Shown here piece after piece: positions 10,882 through 22,273 of a stretch of DNA of 64,000 nt (positions are counted from its first letter, which is position 1; each line of letters opens with the position of its first letter). Below the pieces are notes generated by a model. That model was not told where the DNA came from and did not search any database. It saw only the letters and a program-made list of their open reading frames with translations. The translations under genes and the position numbers were made by a program. The DNA comes from Carettochelys insculpta. Taxonomy: Eukaryota > Chordata > Testudines > Carettochelyidae. The stretch spans positions 5,946,010 through 6,010,009 of the forward strand of contig NC_134144.1 in the NCBI RefSeq assembly GCF_033958435.1, read 5' to 3'.

Positions 10882-10955
10882 AATGCTGGGAAATGTAGTC
10901 CCTTCCCTACTCCGGGGCCAGCTCTCTGGCCAAGGAACTACAGCTCCCAGGGTGC
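10882..10955. promoter_or_regulatory. Two facing ZNF143/STAF-like motifs
   Basis: AATGCTGGGAAATGTAGTCC (10882-10901) and AACTACAGCTCCCAGGGTGC (10936-10955) are inverted relatives of each other. Both fit the ACTACA-N2-TCCCAG-N-(A/G)TGC pattern of the ZNF143/STAF site. They may be a functional site pair or the arms of an old inverted-repeat element. No TSS or CpG island is visible next to them. Confidence 0.4.
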
Positions 10956-11430
10956 TTTGGGTTCCTGCATCATGCCCTGCAGGCTCCCCCTGCACAGCAC
11001 AGCAGGACGGAATGGAGAAAAACTGGACATGGGGGGTGGGGAGGGTGTTTGCACCCTTCACACCTCTGCAGTGCCCTGGATACAGGCCTGTGTAATCATG
11101 CAGCATAAACATTTTGGGGCTAGATCACAATAGGATTTACGTGCTTACTCACCTAAATCCATAAGTTAGATCCTCAAAACTATCAACTACCAGCTTCTGC
11201 CTCATTCTGCAGGTACGCCAAGATTCCCTTGGACCCAGGTCGCCTCTGGTGAAGTAACCCAAAGGCCACAATGGCTGAGGCGGGCCATGTGCAAAGCTGC
11301 CGAAATCCTGATGTGTGGAAGCTGCTCCATGCCTAGTCCCTCACAGGATCCTGCCCCACCTACCTCATCTGTGGGGCCTCAGAGGCTGCTTTAGGACACT
11401 CCTGAGGGACTGAGGAAGAGCCCTCTCCCC
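10956..11430. other. Intron, GC-moderate, no gene
   Basis: A G-rich run near 11030-11048 and general repeat-like text. Nothing can be named. Confidence 0.3.
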
Positions 11431-11431
11431 C

Positions 11432-11530
11432 TTATAGCTCAGAAGTTAAAGCACTTGACTGGGATGCAGGAGGTCTGCTCTCTGCTTGATTTGCACTACA
11501 GGTGAGCGGTCTAACCCCTGAGCTAGAGGG
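11432..11530. repeat. tRNA-like SINE remnants, two facing heads
   Basis: TAGCTCAGAAGTTAAAGCACTT on the plus strand resembles a tRNA A-box region (TRGCNNAGYNGG). At about 11500-11527 the minus strand reads CTAGCTCAGGGGTTAGACCG, another A-box-like head. They are back to back and degraded. Confidence 0.35.
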
Positions 11531-11939
11531 TAGCTGGGAAGCACAACCAGCTTCTCCTCCTTGTTTTGTCTGCAGCTAAGGGCAGACCTACTTTAGGCCA
11601 GTTCCCAGCTGTGCCTAACTTAGATGCTTAACTGCCTTTGGGGGGGTTGGGCCTATCTCACACCCCTCTCCTGGGCATTTTCTAATGGCTAGCCCTGGCA
11701 GCTCCAAGCTTGGCCTATTAGGTATCATCACTGCCACTGTAAAGGTAGGCCTGGGGGCTGAAGATTCGATTGGGTAGCAGCAAAGTGCCTAAGAAGGGAC
11801 TAAATGCAGGGATTTAGCCCTTGTGAACTGCAGAGACTTCTCTGAAAAGGGAGAAGAATGCTTCTCTGAGGTATTCAACACACCTGAGAACCCTGCCACA
11901 CTTTATCACCTTGCAATAGGGTCATGAGGGTTAATCAGG
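11531..11939. other. Intron, repeat-like, no gene
   Basis: Contains 'gtgcctaacttagatgctta' style words as at 9560-10260. No coding evidence. Confidence 0.3.
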
Positions 11940-11947
11940 ATTTAGCA

Positions 11948-12586
11948 CAGTGGTTCCCAGCCTTTTCAGGGACATGGCGCACTTCAATGAGACAAACAAT
12001 TCCACAGCACACCTACTTTTTTTTTTCACCTGAATCAATTGCTCATAAACATCCCATTTACTATGGTTATGGGCTTACTAGAGAGGCTTGCAACACAGCA
12101 GTGTGTACAACAAGCTAAACAGGGATCAAATGGGATATTGAGTAATCGAGTAACCAGTTACTCAATTACTTGCAATGTGTGTGGTGGGGAAGGAATCCAG
12201 AGAGCAGGCTCCCCTCCCTGGCAGTTAAACCACGTCCCAGCTCCAACACGCTCCTGGCCTTCCTCCCTGCTTGCCATAGCAGGGAGGGGACAGGGGCTCC
12301 CCGCCAGCCTGTTCAGGTCACAGAGCATCATTTCAGATGCCTCCAGGCACAACCAGGCTCCTGTGGGGTTGGTATTTTCCCTCATGGTGGATCTGCAAAG
12401 AACCACTGTGAGGGGAAACTGACAAAACCCATGCCAGGTGGGACTCAGGCAGCCTTGCTGCTTGAGTTCCAGCTGGTGTGGGGGTTGTCAATGTCCCACC
12501 TCCCGCTGCACCGGTGGCAGCTCTTTGCAGAGCCCTGACGAGGGGAAACTGACAAAATTTCATGGCACACAGGTTGAAAACCAATG
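11948..12586 (+). mobile_element. Non-autonomous hAT (Charlie-like) element, copy 1
   Basis: The left terminus CAGTGGTTCCCAGCC matches the inverted right terminus GGTTGAAAACCAATG. Near-identical 8-bp sequences flank it: ATTTAGCA at 11940-11947 and GTTTAGCA at 12587-12594 (7 of 8). An 8-bp duplication and CAGNGGTT-CNNAACC ends are diagnostic of hAT elements. The interior is GC-rich with no transposase frame. A second copy with the same interior is at 22274-23128. Confidence 0.8.
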
Positions 12587-12654
12587 GTTTAGCACACAGA
12601 ATTCCTCAGGTGAACAGTACTAGACAAGTAAAGGACACTGTTAGTTAAATAACA

Positions 12655-12780
12655 AAACTAAGCAGACTGCAAGTGCTTCAGGGCAGGGACTTTTTGTTCT
12701 GTTTGTACAGCACCTAGTGCAATGGGGGTCCTGGTCCACATTAGGGCTCCTAAGCATTACTTCAACACACATAAATAATG
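12655..12780 (+). repeat. Ancient amniote repeat tail
   Basis: Contains GGGCAGGGACTTTTTGTTCTG and GTACAGCACCTAGTGCAATGG, the same pattern as 1443-1530 and 59110-59215. Confidence 0.5.
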
Positions 12781-13950
12781 ACCTATTAATAATCCCTTAC
12801 CTACACTACATACTTCTCATGGCTGAACCATATACTTCATTTAACCATGCCATTACAGTGCTGAGTGCTAACAGCACACATCAAAGCTGAGGGAAATCAA
12901 GACCCAGATGTGCAAAGGTAAATAAGTTCCCCATAAGGTAAATGACTTCCACTGGTTTCAATGGGATTTAGGCAATTAATTACCTCTGACAATCTGGACC
13001 CATGTCTCAAGATCAGAATCCTCTGGAGAGATGAACTAATCTATTATTGTATTTTTGAGGTTGTTTTTATATAAAATGCTGGCTGACGTTTCCAAAGTCA
13101 CCAAGGCGATTTGCACACCATTGATTTTTAATGGGAACAGTGTCCGCATACCTTAGACAGCCTGGAAGAGGCGAATCTTGATTAAGAAATGCACAAGTTG
13201 CCAAGATATGTCCATTGAAAAGCAGCCAGTTTGCACATAGAGCAGCAATTTGTACTTTTTAAATCCGATTTTTACTATTCACATTTAAATATATACATTT
13301 ACAGGTCAAACTATCACCACTCAAAAGCAGTTAACACACAACAATCTATCGGTTAAACAACCTGTACTTCAAAATGTGCTTGGACACAGAAGTATTTAAT
13401 AAGATCACTTTGCAGATGGCACAGCCCTTTAGGTGAATAATGTTCATTTTGAGAATTATTAAGATTATCATTAAGATTTTAGCAGCAGGCTAAACACCTA
13501 CTCCAGGGCCATTATACCATTCAAGGTATGTAATAAATGTCTACAAATTTGTCTAAATAGCTGCATCCCCAACAAACTCTAGCATGGAAAGTGCAGATTA
13601 AATATGGCAGAAGTTTTCTTTTTAACTTCATGTAAAAGTAAGGAATTAGAAATAAAATGATAAAGTTACCAGGAACAATATGAAGTATGGCAAAATGAGC
13701 AAACTAAGAATGACCTTTATAACCACAAGGCACTGAAATATAAATAGAACTCTCACTCCTTCAAATGCTTATACTTAGTGAAACCCTTGTTCATGCAAGT
13801 ATGCCCATTTGGAATCAATGGCATTACACACATGAATAAGGCCTACTTGTATGAGTATGCCAGTAAGGTCATATCTCTTTAATATATAGAAATGTGTCAA
13901 TCTATTATAATTCATAATGGGACAGATTCTGCTAACCTTTTTCATTCTGG
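12781..13950. other. Intron; possible conserved non-coding DNA at about 13030-13440
   Basis: No gene. The 13030-13440 part is AT-rich, repeat-free, and has dense TTTAAATATA, GATTTTTAATGGG and TTGATTAAG words. Conservation is only suspected. Confidence 0.25.
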
Positions 13951-13952
13951 AC

Positions 13953-14440
13953 AAAAGTGTAGGAGTGGAAGGAACCTCAAGAGGTCTTCTTCCAGTTCAT
14001 TCCCTTTCATTCAAGGCAAGACTAAATATTATCTAAAACATTCCTGCCAGGTATTTATCTAACTCACTTGTGAAAAGCTCCACAACTTCCCTAGGCAATT
14101 TATTCAATTGCTTAACTACCCTGACAGGAAGTTTTTCCTGATGTCCAACCAAGACCACCATTGCTGCAATTAAAGCTGACTGCTTCTTCTCCCACCGTGA
14201 GAAGATAATGAGCAACATTTTTGCACTCCTGCTTCTTATAGCCTTTTACGTACTTGAAAACTGTTACATTCCTCCCCTGATCCCAGTCATCTCTGCTCTA
14301 GACTAAACAAACCCATTTAAAAAAATCAGCAAAGGTCTTATTTTCTAGAGATTTAATCATTTTTGTTGCTTTCTCCTGGACTTTTTCTTATCTGTCCCCC
14401 TCTTTCCTTGAACAGCAAGGTACTACTCAGAATGCGTGAA
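13953..14440 (-). mobile_element. Old CR1 LINE 3' fragment
   Basis: On the minus strand it encodes the degraded CR1 ORF2 C-terminus, visible as LPVRVVKQLNKLPREVVE at about 14070-14130. It runs 3' to 5' into GGAAGGAACCTCAAGAGG, the reversed CR1 tail. The final ATTCTATG repeats are lost. Confidence 0.7.
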
Positions 14441-14649
14441 GGGAACAGAATCTGGCCTTCTTTTATAAAGCCTCGTAACACTGTTGATGTCCCATTGGTG
14501 GCTTAGTACCAGATCCTCAGCTGGGGGCAGCTCCTTGGCTTGTATAAACAGTCAGCAAAAGAGAAAGCTAAAACAATGACATCTTAAACAGAGAATTCTG
14601 GGGTTATGTATTCCATCAAAGTCAAAACACCACCAGCTGAGGTGTCTAA

Positions 14650-14955
14650 GGCCTCCATTAGACCTTAAAGTTGATTGGAGAGTTGTAATTCTGTGATTCT
14701 GTGAATTCCAACTACAACAACTGTGTAGCTGCAATCGACTTATCTACAATCGACTTACCTGGCCATCCTCACTGAAAGAGGTTGAAAGGAGAGTTTCTCC
14801 TGCTGACCTCCCTTACTCCTCACAATATTGAGGAGTACAAGTGTTGACTGTTGACCCCTAATGGTTCAATTTTGCACATCCACACTAGATGCATGAAATT
14901 AAACTCAGGAAGATCAACCCTGACCCAGCTGATCTTTTGTATAGCAAAGACATAC
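14650..14955 (+). mobile_element. Family H MITE, copy 3
   Basis: A preceding TAA (14647-14649) and the start GGCCTCCATTAGACC are followed by family blocks: TCTACAATCGACTTACCTGG, CTCCTGCTGACCTCCCTTAC and AAGATCAACCCTGACC. The right end is worn (AAAGACATACT), so the second target copy cannot be seen. Confidence 0.6.
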
Positions 14956-15949
14956 TCGATATTGCTGTTTCAAACAAAGGCCAAAGTCAGTCGTTCACAT
15001 GTTCAATAGCGGAAACATCTGCCTCTCTGCCAGGGGTTTGTACCACACTCATTACTGTGGTATCAGTTGGCTCTAATATTACAGCATTACAGCTCTTGGA
15101 AACAATCCCATTGGTATGATGTGGCATGGACCTGCCATTCTTATACAAATGTAGCTCTGACAGAAGTCAACAGTGGTTGCATGTTCGTGAAGATAGCAAG
15201 TTGAAACCCCCGCTCACTAAAGTCAAAGGCAGTGGGATTTTGCTCTTGAGAGCTTTACTCACACCTAAAGGAGCAGGTGAACAAGGGAGTTCCAGCACTG
15301 ACTCAGAATTTCTTGTTCCTTTCTGGGGTAGCCAACTCCTCAGCATCACAGTCATGTATTAGTTGAAAACGTAATGATTTGAACAGCTAATATTTTTGTA
15401 TCTTTTAACTAAATACTAATACATTCAGCATATGAATTAAAGCTGTATTTCCTCCTTTAAAGGCAATCATGGATGATGTATGTTAGGGTCCTGGCTGCAA
15501 GTCAAGTCAGCAGAAAGCCCAAATTGAATCTGACTCCACAACTACATCTGCGTATGACAGTTTATGAAATTTTTTTATACTGGCTATAAATGAGGTGGAA
15601 ACCATGATTATGCCAGTTTTGGAACAATTCTTCTTAAAACACCAAAAATAAATAAACTTTTTGAAAAACAGTGGCACCAGCAGAATTTAAACATACTTAC
15701 ATGAAGGAGTTCTGCATTCCAGGACCAGATGAACCACTGCAAACCTTGGCTTACTAATGGAACTGCAGCTAATTAACGTACTATTGTTACATGAAGCAGC
15801 ATTGGTAAAAAAGTCGTTGCAGTGATTGATTACACCTTTGCCTCAATTTACAAACTTCTGATTTACAAATTTTCGCTACAATGAAGCATGTACATTTATG
15901 TCTATTTTTCAATGTACAAACATAATTTTCACTACAACAAAGAACCAAC
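14956..15949. other. Intron, no gene recognised
   Basis: AT-rich. No repeat I can name. The window around 15380-15460 has TATTTTTGTATC and TTAAAGGCAATCATGG words but nothing diagnostic. Confidence 0.3.
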
Positions 15950-16599
15950 CTTTGTCTGAGCATCCACAGAGGAATATGGCACAGCCAGTGCTCTGCTGGC
16001 AGCTCCAGCCCCAGGACTCAGCTGGGCTGGGGGAACCCCATCAGCCCTGGAGATGACAGCCAGTGGGGCATTGGAGCGCTGCTGGCAGTTGCAGATCTGA
16101 GGAACCAACCAGGGCTGGGGAACTCTGGCAGCCCCCAGGTTGGGTGCTGGGAGTTGGCTGGTGCATGGAACTCTGCCAGCAGTTCCAGCGTTGGGGACCT
16201 GGCTGGGCCTAGGGGAACCAGGCAGCTCTGCAGCAGGGAGTTGGCTGAGATGTGGGGCCTGCTGGCAGCCCCAGCTGCGGGAACCTGGGGGAAGGGGAGC
16301 AGGAGAAATAAAAGCATTGAGTACAGCGGTGCACATGTGCAAGGCTTACGTACTTCGCTCAGCCACCAGCTCTTCCCTGTCAGTTGGTGCACTTCATTGT
16401 GTTTGTGTCATCTTGACTGCGAGTGATATTAATCTTCAATTTTTTTTTATTTGTGATCATTGTGGGTGACAGCTGAGAGGGAAGCCAAGGAATGGGGCCC
16501 GGAGGACATGGGTGGGCACTGACCTCCCTTCATCCAGCAAAATCCCTGGTCTGGGACTGTTCAGGTCCTGAGGGTGCCAGACCAGGGAGGTTCAAGCTG
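15950..16599 (+). mobile_element. GC-rich element with a family A right end
   Basis: The right end (GAGGGTGCCAGACCAGGGAGG then TTCAAGCTG) followed by TA at 16600-16601 matches the family A terminus seen at 41632 and 53193. The 500 bp before it is GC-rich and made of CTGGCAGCTCCAGCCCC / GGCTGGGGGAAC units. The left terminus was not found. I infer a longer member of family A or a family A end joined to another repeat. Confidence 0.4.
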
Positions 16600-18405
16600 T
16601 ACTATTAGAAGCATCTGAATTAGTCAATTTTTCACATTCTTCAGACCATTCATCACTGCATTAGTTAAAATGTTAGACAGTCCCAAGTGCCGGGGTAACT
16701 TGTAGAGACGACCACCTCCAGACCTAAATGTCTATTGAGGCCTGCATCTAAATCCATCTGCAACGTTCCACAGCGTGGATTGCAGGAGCTTGGGAATGTC
16801 ACAATAACCTGTCCTGCAAGGGAACGCAAAAGAGCACAGTGTGTGCTGATTCACACGTGCCTTCTGGAGTGCCGGGCACTTCAGAGAAATGTGCGTGCTG
16901 GAAACGAACACTTCACAAGGCCTTCCAGTCGCCTGTCATTCTGAGCACTGTGGAGAGGGAGACAGGCAGGATGGTATTGTTAAGGCTGCACGTGCTGTGT
17001 GATTTGGAGAGAGAGAGAGAGATGAGGCAGAGGCTCCAGGTCTACCAGGAATGAGGGCACCTTGTGGCCAAACACCCTCAGGGATGGTGAGCCTGGGCTG
17101 ACGAGGCTAATATGCCGGACACTTCAGGGTGTCAGCAGTGGCCTGGATGTAGCACTGAGTGGTCTGAAGGTGGAAGAACTCAGGAGCCAAACTACAACAG
17201 GACCCGTTCCCATGCTAAGACCTTTTAGTCAGTCTGGTGGAGGGTTTGGCTGCGAGGGCCTGAGCCAAAGCCCTTTGATATTAGTGGAAAGATGCTTACT
17301 GGCATCAATGGGGCCCAAACAATTAGGCAACCCAGGTGAATAGGTTCAGGGCCCATTTTGCCTCAGGCTAGAGAATGCAGCTAACAGCTTTCAGTAAGGC
17401 TGTGGCTCAACACTCCTCCCCACCAGGTTTTCCTCCACAAGGCCTTGTCTTTCAAAGGCAATTAATAAGATTTATGATGTTCCCATATTGCTCTATTGCA
17501 ATGCCATGCAGCGAGTCAGGTTGCTGATCAAATAAAATGAGCATATGCCACTTTTTGGGGAAGTAGTTGCAATTAATTAAATAACCAACTGGAAATGGGG
17601 CATACCTCTGTGTGCCAGTCATTTTGGGCACCACTACAATGCAAAGGGACTGATTATTCCAGTGCCTGGCAACACTTGTAGCCATATGTACCTATGCAGA
17701 GAGGCAAACAAGCCATTCTGATCTGGTGGAGTTTTGTACCCAGTTTGCCCTGTAACCAATGACTACCCAAGTTGCAATGCAGAGGAGAATCAGGCTCAGA
17801 CCATGGTATTCCTTTGATAAATTTCAGATTTTTTTAAGAACCCTTCAAGATCTTTGTCTTCTTTAAGGAATGATCCTTGAATTACGTTAACCAATTCAAA
17901 TCTATCAGTGACATTCATATGCCTCTGTCTCATTGATACAGTATTCAAAGACCTTTATCCTCACCCCACGCCTGTGAAGCAGGGAAATGCTATTATCCTC
18001 ATTGTACAGATGAGGAACTGAGGTAGAGAGAGACCAAGAGCCAGATCCTCAAAGTTATTTAGGCATCTACTTAAATACCTTTAAGAATCTGGGCTCATGT
18101 GACTTCCCAAGGAAACCTTTTGCAGAGCAAGGAACTGAAATCAATTCTGCTGCGTCTAAGGGCAGCACCCAAATCTCTGAACCAGCTCAATGTTTAGTCC
18201 AGATTTTGATGCTTTGTTCATGGTGATAGATGAAGGGTCATGAAGCAGATTGTGCTGGTGCAAGGAAGTAAACATGTTCCCTGGGACCTCCTAAGCAAAC
18301 GGTGAGAAGTGGGGTAGAAGCAAGGGTTTTGGAGCTTTTATATAAGTGGGAGGGGATGTGAAGACAAAGTACTGCCTCCCTCTCCAGGGCTGGCTGTTCT
18401 GGCTC
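16600..18405. other. Intron with a MIR-like piece and a GA run
   Basis: A (GA)n run lies at about 17007-17022. The 17950-18010 part (TGCTATTATCCTCATTGTACAG then ATGAGGAACTGAGG) is MIR/L2-like. The 18038-18100 part (CCAGATCCTCAAAGTTATTTAGG) is a dispersed motif. No gene. Confidence 0.4.
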
Positions 18406-18408
18406 TAA

Positions 18409-18681
18409 GGCTACGTCTACACTAGCTTGGAAAACTGACCCACTCAGGGTTGATCTTTCGGCATTTGTTTTCACGCGTCTAGTAGGGGCACATGAAATCG
18501 ACCTCTCAAGGGTTGCAGCTGACCCCTGTGCTCTTTGGAAGAAGCTAGAAGTAAGGGAGGTTGATGGGAGATTGACCTCCTCAGCAGGGACAGCCAAGTA
18601 AGCTGAGCACAGACACTTCAATTGGCATAGCTAGAACTGAGTATCTGCGGTCGACTTACTTTGCCTCGCATAGACATAGCT
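18409..18681 (-). mobile_element. Family H MITE, copy 4
   Basis: The termini GGCTACGTCTACACTAGC and GCATAGACATAGC(T) are inverted. TAA flanks both sides (18406-18408 and 18682-18684). Interior blocks AAGTAAGGGAGGTTGATGGG and CATAGCTAGAACTG are on the minus orientation of the family. Confidence 0.75.
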
Positions 18682-18684
18682 TAA

Positions 18685-19934
18685 GTCAGCTGCCTTTTCT
18701 TTTGGCCACACAGATGCCCCTGGTGGTGGAAAGATGTAACTGCAGCACATTCCCCGCAGAAACTATTTTTCTGCAGGGAAATTAATCCGCAGGGGCATGA
18801 ATTCTGCTCTTATGAGTTTTTTTCAGTAAAAAGTGGAAGGGCCTGGCCCTCATGATTCTGGGACCAGTGTTTAATGGGACTGCTATATGGCCTGTCCTTC
18901 GCAGGCGTGAAGGCAGCCAAAAGTCACTTTGGCTCCACTCCCTCAATGTACAAGCCCAATATAGATGCACCAATACAGACACTACACTGCTCCTCCATCA
19001 TCATAACATAACACCCCTTGCAGAGGACTTGTAGTAAAGCCATGAGTGACCTCCACTGCTATTCTGAAATTACTCTGACATTGCAAAAAAAGCCCAAAAG
19101 CCACACATGCTGTGAGGGTTTTCATTCCCCTTATTACAAAGTCTCATGTTTTTCTTAGATGCCACATTGATGCTTTTACAAAAAAGTAAAATGTTTCTCT
19201 TTAAAAGGCTGATGTTTTCTATTGTATTGTTCAATGCCAATTAATTACTTAATTCATTAGCAATGTAACACAAGAATAGGCATCAAAAAGCTGGTGCTTT
19301 GTGTAGATGCCTTTAATTATAGCTAATTAAGTACTGTGGAAGGACCTGATTATACCTTCCAGCCTTTCCTAAGCTGGAGAAAGAAAGAAGGATGCATAGT
19401 CTTGAATGTATGCAACAAAAGCAGAACTCAGCAACTACGTGGCTGTAAAAAGAAAGAGTATACAGAAACACTGGGGGATGTATTCTGTATTCAGTATGTG
19501 GCTGCACCCTTCACGGATTCTTACATGTGTTACCATTCTGTTTTGGATATCAGTAGGGCTTGAAGTCAGCTGGAGAGGGATGCAATTCATACAACCCCTG
19601 AAAAGAAATGGCCTTGCCAGTGTGTCAACCGAGTCTCAAGGCAAGTTGATATAATGCTCACTAAAGTGAAGAGCAGATTTCCAGATGGCCATTGTACATA
19701 TGGCAAGGGCTACTGCTCCAGCCAAAACTGCAAAAGCCAGCAGAACCCTTTCCAAATGAAATCAGCTTTGACCTTGGAGGATGAAAACATGCCAGCCCCA
19801 AAAGTCACTTTAGATGTTTGGGTTCTTTTCTTTTTTCTTCTCCTCTTTTACTCCTTAACTGGGACTGCAACAAAGGCCAGAATCCAAAGAGTTGTAATGA
19901 AAAACATCGCTGACCAAAGGAACACCACACTGGG
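18685..19934. other. Intron; possible conserved non-coding DNA at 19100-19345
   Basis: No gene. The 19100-19345 part has several TAATTA-type homeodomain words (CCAATTAATTACTTAATTCA, TTTAATTATAGCTAATTAAG) and no repeat features. It is a candidate enhancer by composition only. Confidence 0.25.
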
Positions 19935-20029
19935 CAGAGCATGTTTCTACTGGTGGTGCACATCCACTTGTGCCTTGGTGCACATAAAATTTATTCCGCC
20001 CACGGGTGGGAAAAATAGAGGGAACACTG
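19935..20029 (+). mobile_element. Short hAT-like element, right end
   Basis: It ends AAAAATAGAGGGAACACTG, preceded by GTGCACATAAAATTTATTCC. The reverse complement of these words starts the element at 38661 (CAGGGTTGCCTCTAATTTTT...GAATAAATTTTGTTATGTACAC). The two are copies of one family with CAGTGTTCCCTCTA-type ends. The left end here is unclear. Confidence 0.5.
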
Positions 20030-22265
20030 ACTGCTGCTGTCTAAACAGCAGCATAATGCCAGGGAACCATTCCTTTTAAAAGACAGGTCATGCCATCATT
20101 TCAAGGAAAGCCTTCCTTGACCTCTTCCAGCCCGCCAACCAGCCAGTCGATTTATTTTTGGACCCCACCGTGTTTGTTGAAGCAGCCTGGTTTTGGTGGG
20201 GTGGAATAACAATTAAAGAAAGCCTGTTTATCCTGGGACACCACAGCCATAGTGCCTCCACTGTACATTCCTTTTTCAATTCTATCAAGGCCGAGTCTTC
20301 TCTGCATGTCACCCTTGTGCTGGTAACACTTTTGAAACTGATCTAGTTCTACCTTCATTACAAGGAGCTGATTAGGGCTGGTTCTTATATGCTATTGGCC
20401 ACTCTTGCCCAGCTGGCTGGAGGCTGACTTTTGCTGCCGGGAGCCTGGTTGAACTTCTTAATAAATGGCAGGTTCTCAAAGTGTCAGCCACATATGTTAC
20501 AGCATGGGATTGTTAACCACGGTATCACAAGAGAGCAATCAGGCAGCCAGACTAAATGCTTCTGTGGCGTATTGTCTAGCTCTGCTGGGCTCTGCAGTTC
20601 ATTCTAATGATCTTGGGGGCTCTGCTGGGCTAGCTTTAATATCAAGCTTTCTAAACTGGAATCTCATCGTCCCATCTTTCTCCTTCTCGTCGCCTGTGCT
20701 GATGAGCAAACACCTTTCACTTTACAAAACCCTTTCTCTGCAGTTCAAGGTAATCTTTTAGCCAGAAATACACTGCAACAAAGAGCTCAGTGGCATCTTC
20801 TGAGCTGAACAGAGACATTGTAAGAGGTCAGATTCTAGCAAAAGCACTAATGAGAAGTAAAATATTGTCCATAACACAACATACTTGACCACATTTAAAA
20901 GCTACCATATAAATGGTAAGGTCACACCAGCTGATGTTGCAGGAGGTGTTTTTTGTTTGTTTGTTTGTTTTCTTTTTTTCCTGTCCCAGAAGTCTCTCTG
21001 GCAACATAAATTCTCAGTTGCTCCAGCAATTTTAATCTGTGGGCTTCGGGGTGAAATGCACAACTGCAAAATCTGACATGGTGGACAAAGGATTGAGATG
21101 GCTTGGGAACATGACACCTAGAGCCATTCATCAAATCTAAGTAGCTCATGTTGCAAGAAGCTGTCTCCAAAGGATACAGGGCCAGATTCATGGATGCCTT
21201 TACCCTGATGGATCGATTTAGCTATGGGCAAAATTGTACCTTTCTAATTTGGTACTATTCTTCACCCACTCTGCACCATGTAAAAGATGGGACAAGGTGC
21301 AGAGCCTGAGTGAAGTGGTCTCATGATGGAACTCAACGCAGACAGGACTTCAGCTCCCATTGCACAGGAAGTAAATGTCCTGGAGATCTTTTAAGTTGCC
21401 ATCAAGCTCCAGTAGATCAGTGTTTCCACACATCTGCATCCTGGTGAGCCCTAAGTCAATGCTGAACGTTTTCATGACCCGCACCCTCACATTCACCACA
21501 AGAGTAAAGAATATCTCACTGACGACAATGACAAGCCTGCATAATTTCACTCAGCATGTGCATACGTCACCACTGAGATAGAATCCTTGAGCCTCAGAGC
21601 CCAGATCAGCTGACTTGGGCTTGCAGAGCTGGGACTACAGGGCAAAGAGTGCCCCTTCACCTTTGCAGGATCTCGGTGCCCTTACTCCAACCTGAGCCAT
21701 TAACCTCGAGTCAAGTGACCCAGACAACCACAGCCGCTTCTCAAGTCTTTTATCGCAGAGTAGATGCACCCAAAGTGTTTCAAGAGCTGGACACAGAATA
21801 GTTGTCCCTGATGGGTAAGGACGTGCAGGGAATCATGGAGTGAGCCAGTGGCAGACAATTAACTCCCCATGCATTAAAAGGGGGAGCTGCTATTCCAGTC
21901 ACTAACATAGCTGAGCTCACAAACGTTGAAGGTTTTGCCCATCCCCAAAGCTGTTTTGGAAACTTTCTTTGCTTTAGAATTAAAATAAAATTTCCCTCAC
22001 CTCACGATTCCTCCCCAAGAGCCTTTCATGACCCCTCTGCGGGTTGAAAACCATCAGTCAAGAAACTCTGCAGCAGATCAATACCGTGACATTTAAATTT
22101 GCAATGTATCCCCTGGTGTCACCTGCACTGCTTCCCCAGTTAAAACAACTGCTGGCTAAAAAATGTATAGCTGCAGTCAAATCAGCAGATACACCTCCTG
22201 TTGTGCTGCAAACTCTCCTGAGTAACTGCACCCTTCAGTTACTACATCCACAAACAACCCAAGTC
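20030..22265. other. Intron, mainly single-copy
   Basis: No gene. A (GTTT)n run is at 20947-20970. A hAT-type right terminus (GCGGGTTGAAAACCATC) at about 22037-22053 is isolated. Open frames of 98 codons or less lack family features. Confidence 0.35.
20947..20970. repeat. (GTTT)n simple repeat
   Basis: About five GTTT units ending in a T-rich run. Confidence 0.85.
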
Positions 22266-22273
22266 TCCTTAGC

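Noticed and set aside
11432..11530. tRNA gene
   Set aside because: An A-box-like head is present but there is no B box or cloverleaf; a worn SINE fits better.
15932..16469. Four overlapping frames of 90-136 codons
   Set aside because: They lie on opposite strands of a GC-rich repeat block; no family features.
19654..20079. 141-codon plus-strand open frame with a hydrophobic stretch (WVLFFFLLLFYSL)
   Set aside because: The hydrophobic run comes from a T/C-rich tract, and the last part translates the hAT-like end at 19935-20029. There is no splice or start context.
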